Source: an uncultured Bacteriovorax sp. (lineage in GTDB: Bacteria > Bdellovibrionota > Bacteriovoracia > Bacteriovoracales > Bacteriovoracaceae). From it: 64,000 bases of DNA. The translations under genes were made by a program, and so were the position numbers. This document shows, one piece after another, positions 35,148 through 45,157 of the stretch; within the stretch, counting starts at the first letter, position 1; the number at the start of each line of letters is the position of its first letter. The notes below the pieces were generated by a model, which was given only the letters and a program-made list of their open reading frames with translations, was not told the DNA's origin and made no database searches. Location: NCBI GenBank assembly GCA_946481315.1, contig CAMLMH010000008.1, positions 92,269-156,268 on the forward strand, given 5' to 3'.

Positions 35148-37303
35148 TGCAAGAGTTCTGGTCTGCGGGGTATTTCAAAGCCAAAGGTTGATCCATGCTG
35201 TAACTCACTCTTTACCCAGATACTTCCACCATGTGCTTTAACTATCTGCTTAGCAATAAATAAACCTAATCCCAGTCCGGAAACTTCTGCTGGAGAAACC
35301 GCCCTTTCGAAACGATCGAAAATTCTCTCCTGATCTTCAGCTGAAATGCCAATTCCCTGATCAGTGACAGTGACTTTTACTTTGTCATCTAATCCAGTGG
35401 CAGTGATAACGATATCCTGCTTATTTCCGTATTTCAGGGAATTTGACAACAAGTTAGTCAAAACCTGAGTGAGCCTTCCGCGATCCCACTGCCCGTTGAG
35501 ATTGCCGGAAAAATGCATTTCCGGAATTGTGTATCCTGTATCCTGCATCTGCATTTTCAATGTTTCGATAACTTCTTTAATAAGGACATCCATTGAACAG
35601 GATGTGACCTCAATATTGAGTTTGCCTGTTCTCAGTCGGGACATATCCAGCATATCCTCAACCAGCCTATTGAGTCCGCCAATCTGTTTATCAAAAAGGT
35701 GCAAAACTTCTGTGATTTTATCTTTTAGTGCATCCAGGCCCTGATTTGAACTTTCCACTTTTCTTTTCAGTAGCTGCGTCTGCAACTTAAGTGAAGTCAG
35801 AGGCGTCTTCAGTTCATGAGAAGCTACTGACATAAATTCATCACGAATCATAATTGCCTCCTGTAAATCTGATAAAATCTTTTTCTGTTCGGTGATATCA
35901 TTGACAATTGCCACGCCGGCCACGATATGATTTTTATCATCACGAATAGGAGCTGAATTGATACTGATCATTGATTCTTTTCCTTCATGGTTCACAATCT
36001 TCAGCTCCTCATTTCTTATTGTCTCGCCTTTTTGTATGGTTCGGGTGAGCGGCCAGGCTTCTGCCACCAGTTTTGTTCCCATCGTATTATAGGCTTCTAA
36101 ATTTGAGACGTAATTTTCCTGCAGGTCACGGGAGGGCCCAAGCATTATTTCCAGCTGATCATTGCGCATGAGAGTTCTGCCTTTGGCGTCTGTAATTATA
36201 ACTCCGCTGGGCATTTGTTTAAGGACTGATTTCAAACGCTGATTTTCATCGACGTATCGATTGTGTAGTCTCTGACTTTCCAGCGCCTGAAGATGTATTC
36301 GGTGAAAAATACCGAAGAGTAACGAAGTAACAATGAGTCCTCCGAAAAATATCCAGAAATGAGAATTGGAAATAGCCTTTTCAAAAAGAGGTAACGAGCT
36401 CGTATGCAAAACAAAGGATTGCCCCGCAAAGTTCAGAGGAATAACTTTGGTGAAACGAGGTGAAAAATGGCGGATTAAGAAATGCGGTTTGCGGTCATAA
36501 TCATAAAGCAGATTATCAATTCCTATTTTTTCACCGTCGTATATCTCGATATCCAGCGCTAGTTGCTGTTTATCAAAAATAGAACCGAATAGATCCCGGG
36601 TGCGAAAAGGGCTGGCAAGAAAACCTATCAGGGTTTCTCTGCGCTGCTGATTAGTCATTTGGTTTATATGGTCTGCATACACCGGAAGAAAGAGAATCAA
36701 CCCAGGCTGTATGTTCCTGTCAGTTTCCTGTACCAGTGTTAATCTTCTGCTCATAGAAGGTTTACCTGTAAGCCACGCCTTTTCCATCGCAGTCCTTCGC
36801 ACTTCCTCAGAATACATATCGAATCCCAATGCCCGCTGGTTACGCCAGTTATTAGGTTCAAGATAGAAGATAGCGAAATATTCTTCCTTTTTACTTAAAG
36901 GCCAGACTGAATAATCTGAAATTCCTGATTGCCGGACAGTTTGTTCATGTTTTTTTAAATCAGTAGCTTTGATCCTCCTGATGAATGACAACCCCTGGAT
37001 GCCAGGAAATTTTTCAATCAACGAGATATTATTAACATATTCCCTGAAAGCTTCCCGGCTGATTTGTTTCTGTGCCATCAGGTGTGCCCGGGCCTGATAA
37101 AGTAAATTATCATAAAAAAGAAGCTTATTTTCGATCTGGGTCCTTATAGAATCTGAATGGCGGTCGTAATTAAGCTGGGCTTCGTGCCGGTTGATTTCGT
37201 ATTCACGCCAGGTGAAGAATAAAGTGAGCACAATGCCCAAAACGGCCACGGTCCATCTGCGGTCTTCATTTAGATTAAGATTTTGATGTCTGATTTTATC
37301 CAT
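35144..37303 (-). CDS. CHASE-PAS sensor histidine kinase
   Basis: 719 residues. Membrane helix 1 (about 17-33) and helix 2 (about 315-337) bracket a periplasmic CHASE domain (NKLLFYDNLLYQARAHLMAQ... PGIQGLSFIRRI), which senses small ligands. Next come a PAS domain (KQMPSGVIITDAKGRTLMRNDQLE) with its PAC motif, the HisKA phosphoacceptor (VASHELKTPLTSLKLQ) and an HATPase with N box (LTNLLSNSLKYG), DQGIGI and GLGLGLFIAKQIVKAHGG. No receiver gene is adjacent, so it is an orphan kinase here. The start lacks a clear Shine-Dalgarno. Confidence 0.93.
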   Translation of the reverse strand: MDKIRHQNLNLNEDRRWTVAVLGIVLTLFFTWREYEINRHEAQLNYDRHSDSIRTQIENKLLFYDNLLYQARAHLMAQKQISREAFREYVNNISLIEKFPGIQGLSFIRRIKATDLKKHEQTVRQSGISDYSVWPLSKKEEYFAIFYLEPNNWRNQRALGFDMYSEEVRRTAMEKAWLTGKPSMSRRLTLVQETDRNIQPGLILFLPVYADHINQMTNQQRRETLIGFLASPFRTRDLFGSIFDKQQLALDIEIYDGEKIGIDNLLYDYDRKPHFLIRHFSPRFTKVIPLNFAGQSFVLHTSSLPLFEKAISNSHFWIFFGGLIVTSLLFGIFHRIHLQALESQRLHNRYVDENQRLKSVLKQMPSGVIITDAKGRTLMRNDQLEIMLGPSRDLQENYVSNLEAYNTMGTKLVAEAWPLTRTIQKGETIRNEELKIVNHEGKESMISINSAPIRDDKNHIVAGVAIVNDITEQKKILSDLQEAIMIRDEFMSVASHELKTPLTSLKLQTQLLKRKVESSNQGLDALKDKITEVLHLFDKQIGGLNRLVEDMLDMSRLRTGKLNIEVTSCSMDVLIKEVIETLKMQMQDTGYTIPEMHFSGNLNGQWDRGRLTQVLTNLLSNSLKYGNKQDIVITATGLDDKVKVTVTDQGIGISAEDQERIFDRFERAVSPAEVSGLGLGLFIAKQIVKAHGGSIWVKSELQHGSTFGFEIPRRPELLH

Positions 37304-37468
37304 TTCTGTATGTGCAGAGGTGGAAGTTCTACCGCTGACAAATCAGCCTACTTTGAAGCGGTCCTATGGGTAAATACTCAAGGCAATTTAAAGTTTTTTC
37401 GCAAATATTAACTTAAAACTGACACAATTCTTCTTTACGCTTTAACTTTTAACAGTCACTCTTAAAGA

Positions 37469-38335
37469 ATGAAAATCAAGGATGTATTTTTCATTATACT
37501 ATGCTGCTGCATAAGCAATGCCCGTGCTTTAACAATCACCAGTTTTAATATCAAACTTTACGGACAGAAAACATCCAGTGGCCAGCCCACACAGTCAGAA
37601 AGAAACAAAGCAATTAAAGAATTTTTGGATAAAGAAGTTCCCAAATCAGACGTATTTATATTCGAAGAAATCATGGACAAAACCGCCTTGATGAAAAGTA
37701 TTGTCCCTGATCATCAATGTGTGAGTTACGACAATTCTATGAAAGAGCACCAGTACGTCGTTCTTTGCGCAAAAAAACCCTATCAATTACTCCTCGATGA
37801 AGAGCATGATGATAATTTTGCTTTAGAGGCCGTAGCGCTGGGTTCTCTCGGTCAGCGTCCTGCTGTCCATGCTCTACTTGCCGACAAAAACGGTCAGGTA
37901 CTTGTGCGAATTATTGGTGTGCACTTGAGTGCTTTCCCCGCCAGGACGACGACCCGCCTGGAGCAAATGGCCATTATCGGGACCCATTTATCTGCTACTG
38001 ATCACAAAATTCCCACGGTCATCACTGGTGACTTTAACACCTACCCTGCAGCATTGACCGGTCACGCCAAGGCAGACTGGGACCTGATCAGCGAAACGCT
38101 GAAAACAGAGATCAGTACTATAAGCATGGCCAATCATCCGTCAGCATTTACTTTCCGTACACCTGAATTTCGATCTAAGTTTGATCATTTCTGGCTTTCA
38201 AAAAATATTAAAGCTTCGCCTGTGCAGGTCACGGGGCAATGCAACTCTGCAGCCGAAGATGAATCAGATGAAGTTATGAATTACTACCGCCTAATCTCTG
38301 ATCATTGCCCGGTTACTCTGCAGATAGATCTATAA
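37469..38335 (+). CDS. Secreted endonuclease/exonuclease/phosphatase-family protein
   Basis: 288 residues. The signal peptide ends near SNARA. The DNase-I-like fold follows: ITSFNIKLYG, DVFIFEEIMDK (metal Glu), VRIIGVHLSAFPA, VITGDFNTYPA (DxN), and SKFDHFWLS / LISDHCPVTLQI (catalytic Asp-His pair). An exported nuclease or phosphodiesterase is expected, possibly for digesting nucleic acid outside the cytoplasm. It overlaps the converging PLD gene by 6 bases. Confidence 0.87.
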   Translation: MKIKDVFFIILCCCISNARALTITSFNIKLYGQKTSSGQPTQSERNKAIKEFLDKEVPKSDVFIFEEIMDKTALMKSIVPDHQCVSYDNSMKEHQYVVLCAKKPYQLLLDEEHDDNFALEAVALGSLGQRPAVHALLADKNGQVLVRIIGVHLSAFPARTTTRLEQMAIIGTHLSATDHKIPTVITGDFNTYPAALTGHAKADWDLISETLKTEISTISMANHPSAFTFRTPEFRSKFDHFWLSKNIKASPVQVTGQCNSAAEDESDEVMNYYRLISDHCPVTLQIDL

Positions 38336-41300
38336 TCCGAGTTGTTGGAGAATTTGCTGATAACGTTTATCCCCGTCAGCACAAAGTGGATCGAGTTTTC
38401 CGAAACTCTCTCCTAAGGCCTGCTGCAATTTTGGTTTTAGTTTCAGGTAAGCATCCTTTGTTTTTCCGGACAGTACATCAATTGATTTTTGTAAATTCTC
38501 ATCCTGAACATTTACCAGATATGTATGCCGACAGGAGTTATCGGAGAGAACCTGCATCTGAGAAAGATCCATTTCCCCTTTAAGAAACTGCATAAATTTG
38601 TTTTGACCAATAACAGGAACTCCTGCAACGAAAACGGCAGAAATATCACTCTCTGTTATTTTCACCAAAGTCTCCAGTGGTGTGGCGGCAAATTTACTTT
38701 TATCTACGATAAAATAATCGGCCAGTTTACCGGTGTCAATTGATCCAATGAGATTGTCCAGGTGTGCTGCCCGGGCAGAATTAATCGTCGCCATTCTTAG
38801 AATGTCTTTGTCACTGATCTGTCCAGCAAAATACTTTTTACTTGTGGCGCGGGCAACTTTTATTTCATCGAGCATTGATTTTGTACCTGATAAACTCCAG
38901 TCTGATCCCAAAGCAACATTCACTCCGTTTTTTAAAGCGGCCGGTATATTGGTTGTCTGACCATAGAGCAATAAGTTGGATGTTGGTGACCATGCAAGAG
39001 ACTGACCTTTTGCCGCCATAGCCTTGAATTCTGACTCACCCAATGCTGTACCATGGATGACTGTTGTCTCCGGTACATTTAGTTTCAAATGAACTAATTC
39101 ATCCCACTCTTTTTTAGAATATTCGTCCACTCCTTCACTTAAATGGACAAAAAATGTATTGGTTAACCGGGAAGCGAATTCGTTTAAAAGCTTCGCACTG
39201 GGAGTTCCTGCAAAACTTTTCTGATCACTCACTTTACTTCTCACCCATGCATCAGAATAAACTGAAGTGGCCGTGGAACGAATTTCATCCACTCCCCGCC
39301 ATTTTTCTCTTTCAATATTGCGTGCTCCATCTTGTGAACACTGATCCAGTAAATTCTCCAGATGACGGGCCTTGGAAACAGTCTGCTTTTCACCTACGGT
39401 GTAAGTAGTGAGACCACGAAAAGTAATATCAGATGTCGTTTCATCAAATGAACTCGATCCCTGTACTGCTGTTGTTCCGCCCAGAAGTGATTTCAGTTCA
39501 GCATAACGGATAATTGTGCAGCGTTTTTTGGCCAGGCATTCGTCTTTTTTTACCGGATCAATGCCACTGCATTCTGGCCATTCACCATAAACGGCTTTAT
39601 AAATTTCTTTAACACCACTTCGATAGGCCACTTCTTCCGGCCACTGATCCCGATTTTTGTAGGTTTTAGAGCTTATCCATACAGGCATTGTGTTGTATTT
39701 TATGTGGTTGTGACTGTCTACCAGTCCAGGAAATAACAATACATCACTAATTAAAGCTGTCTGGGCCATAGAATTTGGTTTGGCGATTTGTTTGATTTTA
39801 CCGTTCTCAATCAGCAAGGCGGCTTTGATCCAGGTGTTATTTTCCACATCGGCCACAGTCGCATTTATTACATAACTATTTTTAGCCTGGGCAACGGCAC
39901 GATTTCCAGAGACAACTATTCCCGGTGTTGGTTCAGTTACAACCCATTCACTCGCTTGCGAATATCCTTCAGTAGCGACAAATGAAGTATCCAGAAACTT
40001 CTGTCCGTTGCTGGTTGAAAAAGCTTTTTCTTCAAATATAAACTGGCGCTTGTCCAGTTTGTCTTTAAGGGCAGAGCGGTCAATTTCTCTCTGCAATGAT
40101 TGTCCGCTTTTTAACCCCGGACGAGGATGGGCAAAGCGGTCAATAACAGTCGTTCCATCTATACCAAATAAAGTGATTCTGTCTTTGCTGGTCAAACCGG
40201 TGGCAGCGTCTCCTAAAACTGATGCAAAGTATTCACCGACCGTGAAAAGCATAGGTTCATCATCTGCTAAGGCCGGGCGGCCATGTAGTTTCTCGAATTG
40301 CTGACGGAACTTTTGCAGGTAAAAATCCGGATGATAATATTTTCCAACTATAAGCGCAGTTTTTCGTGCCGGAAGAATGTTTGCTTCAGGATCAAACACA
40401 GCAAAACCGAGTTCCCCTGCCTTAGCTGCTGGTTTAAACCGCACCAAGGTTCCCAGAAAACCGGCGTTACCAGCTGTACTCATGACCTCATTATGATGAT
40501 CGGGAAAGTAATGATCATCTATGCGAAAACCGAGCAGATTAACCTGCTGCTCACCCAGGTTATGAATTTCAATGTAGTCACCGGCATCTATCACTCTTTT
40601 ATTCTGCTGATAGCGAAATGCAGATTCAGCCACTATTTCAGTAATCACCAGCTTTGCTTTCCCCGTAAAACTTTCACTGGAATCAGGATACTGACTGAAT
40701 AATTTTGTCTTTTGGAAAAGTTCTTCTTTAAGCAATTTGGCCAGTTTTCTTCCCTGAACAATAACCGTCAGCTCATCATTGGAATTTTCCGCAGACTGAC
40801 TGAAATTATGAGAACCAAAAATAATTTTTTCTTCATCAATAATAAAAAGTTTATTGTGCAATTCACCAGTAAGGGTCGTTTTAGCGACAGGAATTCCAGC
40901 TGCTTTCAGGCGGGCATATGTTGTTTTTTCATTTATAACTTTGCTGTTAAAAATACCTTCCACATGCACTTTGCTTATTGTTCCGCCCGCAGCTCCCTGT
41001 GGATAAAAATAACGATAGATACCTTTGATTTCCTCTTTAGGAGTCAGATAATTAACCGGCGTGGCCACAGTTGACTTAATTTCGCCTGCCATAGTCTGTA
41101 AGAGCCTGACGGTTTCTGGATCCATTTTCTTCGAAGCATTTTTTTTATCGTAATGAACGACATTTTCCAGTCCGTTCTTTCGGACGACAACACCTTCACT
41201 CTCTCCGGGATGCGGGAGTGCCAGAATTGAATGAACATTATAGGCAGAATCCACAGACTGGCTTTTATTAATCAATGCTGAAATGAGCATCTGGTCTGCT

Positions 41301-42223
41301 ATTGCAAAAGAAGAAAACAAGACTTCTTTTTTTGACTGATAGATGGATTCGATAATTTTTGTCAGTGATTTGACTTTCGGACTAAGAATAAATTCAAACT
41401 GCATGTCCCCGATTTTTACCCGCGGGTAGCTAATCACAAAGCCTTCTTTTTGCTTTTGAATTATTTCTGCTTCACTGAGAGCAGTATTAATATTTAAATC
41501 TCCTTTTTGCAGAAGATAAATACCCTTTTTATTAACCTTGAAAATACCTTTTAACTGCTGCTCGAAATCCAGCATGAGGATTTCGGCGATCTCCGGACTC
41601 CTGGCGACAATGGCCAGTTCAACATTTTCCACCGCTCCGTGATTGGTTGGATTAAAAGAACCGAACCAGGCTTTCGCTAAATCCTTTTGTTCATAATCGA
41701 CAATAAAATATTTATTGTGATTAAACATAGTATCGCAGCTGGCGGTGGCATCATCGACTATCTGAGTATCCGGATTTTGACCTGCACTTTTTAAGACTGT
41801 TCTTAATGAATCAAAATATTCTTTGTATCCTGATTTGCCAGAGTAACATAAATCAGTGGCAATGTAGATGCGAACACCTCTTTTAGCCGCGTTTTCCAGG
41901 GCCTGAAAAACTTCTGCCTGATTGAACTGGAAAACGCTCATGCGCACAGAATGACGGGCTTCATTGATGGTCTTCAGCAACTCTTTGACAATTCCTGCAT
42001 TTCCCGGATTGATATAGGGTGGAAGGTTAAAGACAACTTTGACTTTTCCCTCTTTATCCAGAACATTGTCCAGCGATTTGCTGACTGGATAAATTCCTTT
42101 TTGCAGATAGAGTGAAGCATTCTCCTCTGCTGCCGGGGTGCGGACAGCAATGTCCGGCAAATGCTGACAGCTGGTCACTGATAAAAGTGACCAGATTATG
42201 ACAGGAACAATCAATGCTTTCAT
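38330..42223 (-). CDS. Lipoprotein fusing two phospholipase-D units, a lamin-tail domain and an amidohydrolase
   Basis: 1297 residues. Signal peptide with lipobox VTSC (Cys19). Residues about 60-230 and 280-510 are two PLD units with HxK motifs: HNKYFIVDY (His169, Lys171) and ELHNKLFIIDEE (His456, Lys458, then GSHNFSQ). Residues about 522-730 look like a lamin-tail domain (YIEIHNLGEQQVNLLGFRI ... DRITLFGIDGTTVIDRF). Residues about 780-1240 are a complete metal amidohydrolase: DSHNH (His838, His840), FFVHLSEG (His1027), VIHGTALG (His1057) and ALGSDWS (Asp1108), nearest the guanine-deaminase/TRZ-like type. It follows a smaller PLD lipoprotein by 3 bases. Confidence 0.88.
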   Translation of the reverse strand: MKALIVPVIIWSLLSVTSCQHLPDIAVRTPAAEENASLYLQKGIYPVSKSLDNVLDKEGKVKVVFNLPPYINPGNAGIVKELLKTINEARHSVRMSVFQFNQAEVFQALENAAKRGVRIYIATDLCYSGKSGYKEYFDSLRTVLKSAGQNPDTQIVDDATASCDTMFNHNKYFIVDYEQKDLAKAWFGSFNPTNHGAVENVELAIVARSPEIAEILMLDFEQQLKGIFKVNKKGIYLLQKGDLNINTALSEAEIIQKQKEGFVISYPRVKIGDMQFEFILSPKVKSLTKIIESIYQSKKEVLFSSFAIADQMLISALINKSQSVDSAYNVHSILALPHPGESEGVVVRKNGLENVVHYDKKNASKKMDPETVRLLQTMAGEIKSTVATPVNYLTPKEEIKGIYRYFYPQGAAGGTISKVHVEGIFNSKVINEKTTYARLKAAGIPVAKTTLTGELHNKLFIIDEEKIIFGSHNFSQSAENSNDELTVIVQGRKLAKLLKEELFQKTKLFSQYPDSSESFTGKAKLVITEIVAESAFRYQQNKRVIDAGDYIEIHNLGEQQVNLLGFRIDDHYFPDHHNEVMSTAGNAGFLGTLVRFKPAAKAGELGFAVFDPEANILPARKTALIVGKYYHPDFYLQKFRQQFEKLHGRPALADDEPMLFTVGEYFASVLGDAATGLTSKDRITLFGIDGTTVIDRFAHPRPGLKSGQSLQREIDRSALKDKLDKRQFIFEEKAFSTSNGQKFLDTSFVATEGYSQASEWVVTEPTPGIVVSGNRAVAQAKNSYVINATVADVENNTWIKAALLIENGKIKQIAKPNSMAQTALISDVLLFPGLVDSHNHIKYNTMPVWISSKTYKNRDQWPEEVAYRSGVKEIYKAVYGEWPECSGIDPVKKDECLAKKRCTIIRYAELKSLLGGTTAVQGSSSFDETTSDITFRGLTTYTVGEKQTVSKARHLENLLDQCSQDGARNIEREKWRGVDEIRSTATSVYSDAWVRSKVSDQKSFAGTPSAKLLNEFASRLTNTFFVHLSEGVDEYSKKEWDELVHLKLNVPETTVIHGTALGESEFKAMAAKGQSLAWSPTSNLLLYGQTTNIPAALKNGVNVALGSDWSLSGTKSMLDEIKVARATSKKYFAGQISDKDILRMATINSARAAHLDNLIGSIDTGKLADYFIVDKSKFAATPLETLVKITESDISAVFVAGVPVIGQNKFMQFLKGEMDLSQMQVLSDNSCRHTYLVNVQDENLQKSIDVLSGKTKDAYLKLKPKLQQALGESFGKLDPLCADGDKRYQQILQQLGL

Positions 42224-42226
42224 GGC

Positions 42227-43708
42227 TTATTTCCCGTTAGGACAGGCCCAATATTGTTTTTTTGCCGGATCGTAGTACATGCAATCCCGGTTTTTAGTCA
42301 GTCCAGAGAAAATACCCGGAGCTTTTTTATTCACTTCCGACCGTAGGGTCATAACTTCAGTCCAGGTCAGAGCAACAGCTTCACTGACGTGCACTGGATA
42401 TGAATTATTCTTAGTCTGGAAGAACTGATCAATCATGTCCTGCTTAGGTCCGCTGGCCGTTCTGTTCCACTCCCACTGATTCAGGAATTCTTTATAGAAA
42501 GCATTGTATAGAGCGCGATTTTTTGAACCCTGGTAAACCACGAGATTATCAAATTGATCCTGTTCGGCTGTGCGGGACAAATTGTATGATCCAGAAAGCA
42601 ATTTGGTTTTTGAAGGTACTTCAAAATCTATCAGGACATATTTGTGGTGGTTAAGCAGCCACGAACGCGGAGAAGGCTCATGCGAATAATATTTAACCCT
42701 CACTGGTGGAGTTTCCTTACCTCTGATCTTTTTCCAGTCTTCTACAAACTGTGGAGTCATTTCCAGATTGTTCGGTTTGGACTTATATTCCTGATTGTCG
42801 ACTGCAAGACGAACATCCACACCGCGCTTAACGGCAACAATCAAGGCATCAGAGACGTCCCGGATATTGAAATGGTTTAACGAAAGATAAATAGATTTTT
42901 CAGCAGCATTAATCGCCGCGATTAAAGTATCACGGACAACCCATGTCTGCTCAGTGCTGTTTTCATAAGTTCTTTTTTTAAGAGAAAAATATTTTCCGAT
43001 CTTAAAGGCAGCTGTGGTTTCTTTATTTTCAACCAGGGTCCAGTTGCCGGAGCTTGATACCAGGGTCATTTCCGGATTTTTGGAAGAACTGTCTTTCATG
43101 ACTGCGGTATCCAGACGTGCAGCAATTCCCTCATTGTGGGAAATGATATCTTTGGATGTGTTCCATAATATAGTAAATTCTTTTTTAAACTCTTTAATCA
43201 ACTGGCGAATGGAATCAGAATTGTCCCGTGAAAGCTCATGAAACACAATATTTTCACTGTATTTATTTTTAGCCCCATTGGAAAAATTAGCCGAAGTATT
43301 TACAACCAGTTCATCATCAACAATTGTGAATTTTTCGTGCATATTTAACGGAGCGATTTTAAATTCTGCTCCCATCATTTCCAGCTTAGGAACAACATTC
43401 AGAACTTTCGCCGAATCTTTGAGGTCGGGATGTAAAACGACCCGCACTTTAGCTTTATTACTAAGTGCTTTTTCGATGGCCTTATCCAGACCTCCATCAC
43501 TCCAGCTATAGACTGTAATATGAGCATAACTTCGGGCAGAGCCGATCAATTCATACATTCTTTCAAAGGCCATTTCCCCTTCATGCGGAGAAAAAAGGGC
43601 GTCCGGTGAGAAAGTTTTTTCGGCCAGTTCTCTTTTTGGTTCCTGATGTGCACATCCCGCCAATACCAGGGCCAGCACCATACCCGACACTTGCAATCTG
43701 CTATTCAT
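42227..43708 (-). CDS. Phospholipase-D-family lipoprotein
   Basis: 493 residues. Lipobox VLAGC (Cys19). Two HKD-type motifs: MHEKFTIVDDELVVNTSANF and HHKYVLIDFEVPSK...LLSGSYNLSRTAEQDQFDN. One gene product thus holds the two half-sites needed for phosphodiester cleavage. The substrate may be phospholipid or nucleic acid. AAGGAG precedes the ATG. It is the first gene of an operon with the larger PLD-amidohydrolase, and its C-terminus (RDCMYYDPAKKQYWACPNGK) adds two cysteines. Confidence 0.9.
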   Translation of the reverse strand: MNSRLQVSGMVLALVLAGCAHQEPKRELAEKTFSPDALFSPHEGEMAFERMYELIGSARSYAHITVYSWSDGGLDKAIEKALSNKAKVRVVLHPDLKDSAKVLNVVPKLEMMGAEFKIAPLNMHEKFTIVDDELVVNTSANFSNGAKNKYSENIVFHELSRDNSDSIRQLIKEFKKEFTILWNTSKDIISHNEGIAARLDTAVMKDSSSKNPEMTLVSSSGNWTLVENKETTAAFKIGKYFSLKKRTYENSTEQTWVVRDTLIAAINAAEKSIYLSLNHFNIRDVSDALIVAVKRGVDVRLAVDNQEYKSKPNNLEMTPQFVEDWKKIRGKETPPVRVKYYSHEPSPRSWLLNHHKYVLIDFEVPSKTKLLSGSYNLSRTAEQDQFDNLVVYQGSKNRALYNAFYKEFLNQWEWNRTASGPKQDMIDQFFQTKNNSYPVHVSEAVALTWTEVMTLRSEVNKKAPGIFSGLTKNRDCMYYDPAKKQYWACPNGK

Positions 43709-43875
43709 AATTTCTCCTTATAAAAAAAGCCATAGCCATTTTATTTTGACATGAAGATGCAGCCTTCACTACGCGGTAAATACCATCCTATTGCCGGTCA
43801 GCGATCTTGCAAAAAAATTGCTAAGTCATTAGAAAAGAGTAAAATCGATGGGACATCTCCAACCACGGTTTTAAG

Positions 43876-45060
43876 ATGAAACGCTCACCGCTCATTCCTC
43901 TTTTTCTTATTGTCCTGATCGATGTCCTGGGGATGACAATCATTCTGCCGCTATTACCTTTTTACTCTCAGACGCTGGGGGCTTCACCATTTGTGGTAGG
44001 ATTGCTGGTTTCAGTCTACGGTCTTTGTCAGTTCATATCCGGACCGATTCTTGGACAGGCATCGGATAAAGTAGGCCGGAAAAAAATTCTGGTTATCAGT
44101 CAGATTGGAACCTGTCTGGGTTTTATCCTGCTGGCCGTTTCCAATAATCTCTTACTGGTATTTTTGTCCCGGATAATTGACGGCATTACGGCAGGAAATA
44201 TATCAGTTGCCCAGGCCTACATTTCCGACGTAACTGAGCCGGAAGAACGAACACACGCTTTTGGAATGCTGGGTTCAGCATTCAGTCTTGGATTTATTGT
44301 TGGTCCGGCGATGACAGGTTTTCTGTCGAAATATGGTCCCCATGCGCCGATATACCTGGCCGCATTTTTATCCTTTAGTAGTGTCATTGCAACTCTTACC
44401 CTTCTGCCGGATAGTAAAATTCATCAAACCGAAAGCAAAAGCAAACTGGCCTTCAGGAATATTATTCACTTTTTAAAGGATGAAAATATCTCGCCTTTGT
44501 TGATACAATTTTTCATTTTCATTTTCGCTTTTGCTACATTTATGTCCGGTTTTGCACTCTTTTGCGGAGAGCGTTTTTCTCATGGTCAGTTGGTCTTCGG
44601 CATCCGGGAAGTTGGCTATCTTTTCACTTTCATGGGGGCCGTTAGTTTATTTGTGCAAATGGGACTGTTAAGAAGACTCAACAGAATTTTTGGCGAAGTC
44701 AAACTAATCATCACTGGATTTCTTACCATGGCCATAGGCTATTTCATAATAGGCGAAACCTTCACAATTCCCTTTTTACTGGGTGCTATGATGCTGACAA
44801 CTTTTGGCAGCTCTATTGTTCGTCCGGGTCTCACCAGTCTGATAACAACAAAAGTAGCAAGACATCTGCAGGGAGCAGTCCTGGGTGTTATGCAGTCGCT
44901 ACAATCAATTGCCCAGGTCATTGCACCTCTGATAGGAGGTTTACTCATCGATCGCGGCCACCTAAGTGGATGGGCCTGGACTTGTGCTTTTATTTCTTTA
45001 CTGGGGTTATTACTCATCAAACAACAACAAAAAATACTCAGCCGTAAACAAGCTCAATAA
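43876..45060 (+). CDS. MFS transporter, TetA/DHA1-like
   Basis: 394 residues and 12 membrane helices. Motif A is GPILGQASDKVGRKKIL between helices 2 and 3; antiporter motif C is seen in GSAFSLGFIVGPAMTGFL. The opening (PLIPLFLIVLIDVLGMTIILPLLPFY) is typical of the tetracycline/multidrug group. It probably pumps out small molecules with proton exchange; substrate unknown. A TTGCTA-16-TAAAAT promoter lies about 30 bases upstream, and no Shine-Dalgarno is visible. Confidence 0.9.
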   Translation: MKRSPLIPLFLIVLIDVLGMTIILPLLPFYSQTLGASPFVVGLLVSVYGLCQFISGPILGQASDKVGRKKILVISQIGTCLGFILLAVSNNLLLVFLSRIIDGITAGNISVAQAYISDVTEPEERTHAFGMLGSAFSLGFIVGPAMTGFLSKYGPHAPIYLAAFLSFSSVIATLTLLPDSKIHQTESKSKLAFRNIIHFLKDENISPLLIQFFIFIFAFATFMSGFALFCGERFSHGQLVFGIREVGYLFTFMGAVSLFVQMGLLRRLNRIFGEVKLIITGFLTMAIGYFIIGETFTIPFLLGAMMLTTFGSSIVRPGLTSLITTKVARHLQGAVLGVMQSLQSIAQVIAPLIGGLLIDRGHLSGWAWTCAFISLLGLLLIKQQQKILSRKQAQ

Positions 45061-45108
45061 TCTTCATAAGCATCTTAATCGGGATTGAAATTACTCGCCA
45101 AAAACTCA

Positions 45109-45124
45109 CGGTATTGCTCTTGCA
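45109..45124 (+). promoter_or_regulatory. Possible second sigma-54 promoter
   Basis: CGGTATTGCTCTTGCA keeps the GG and TTGC elements at exact sigma-54 spacing but lacks the T and C of TGGC. It lies 34 bases before the 45158 operon. Confidence 0.4.
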
Positions 45125-45157
45125 TTTTTAAACTGCATGATTAACCGGAGGATATAA

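Noticed and set aside
43797..43814. Sigma-54 element before the MFS gene
   Set aside because: GG-to-GC spacing is one base too long; RpoN does not tolerate that.
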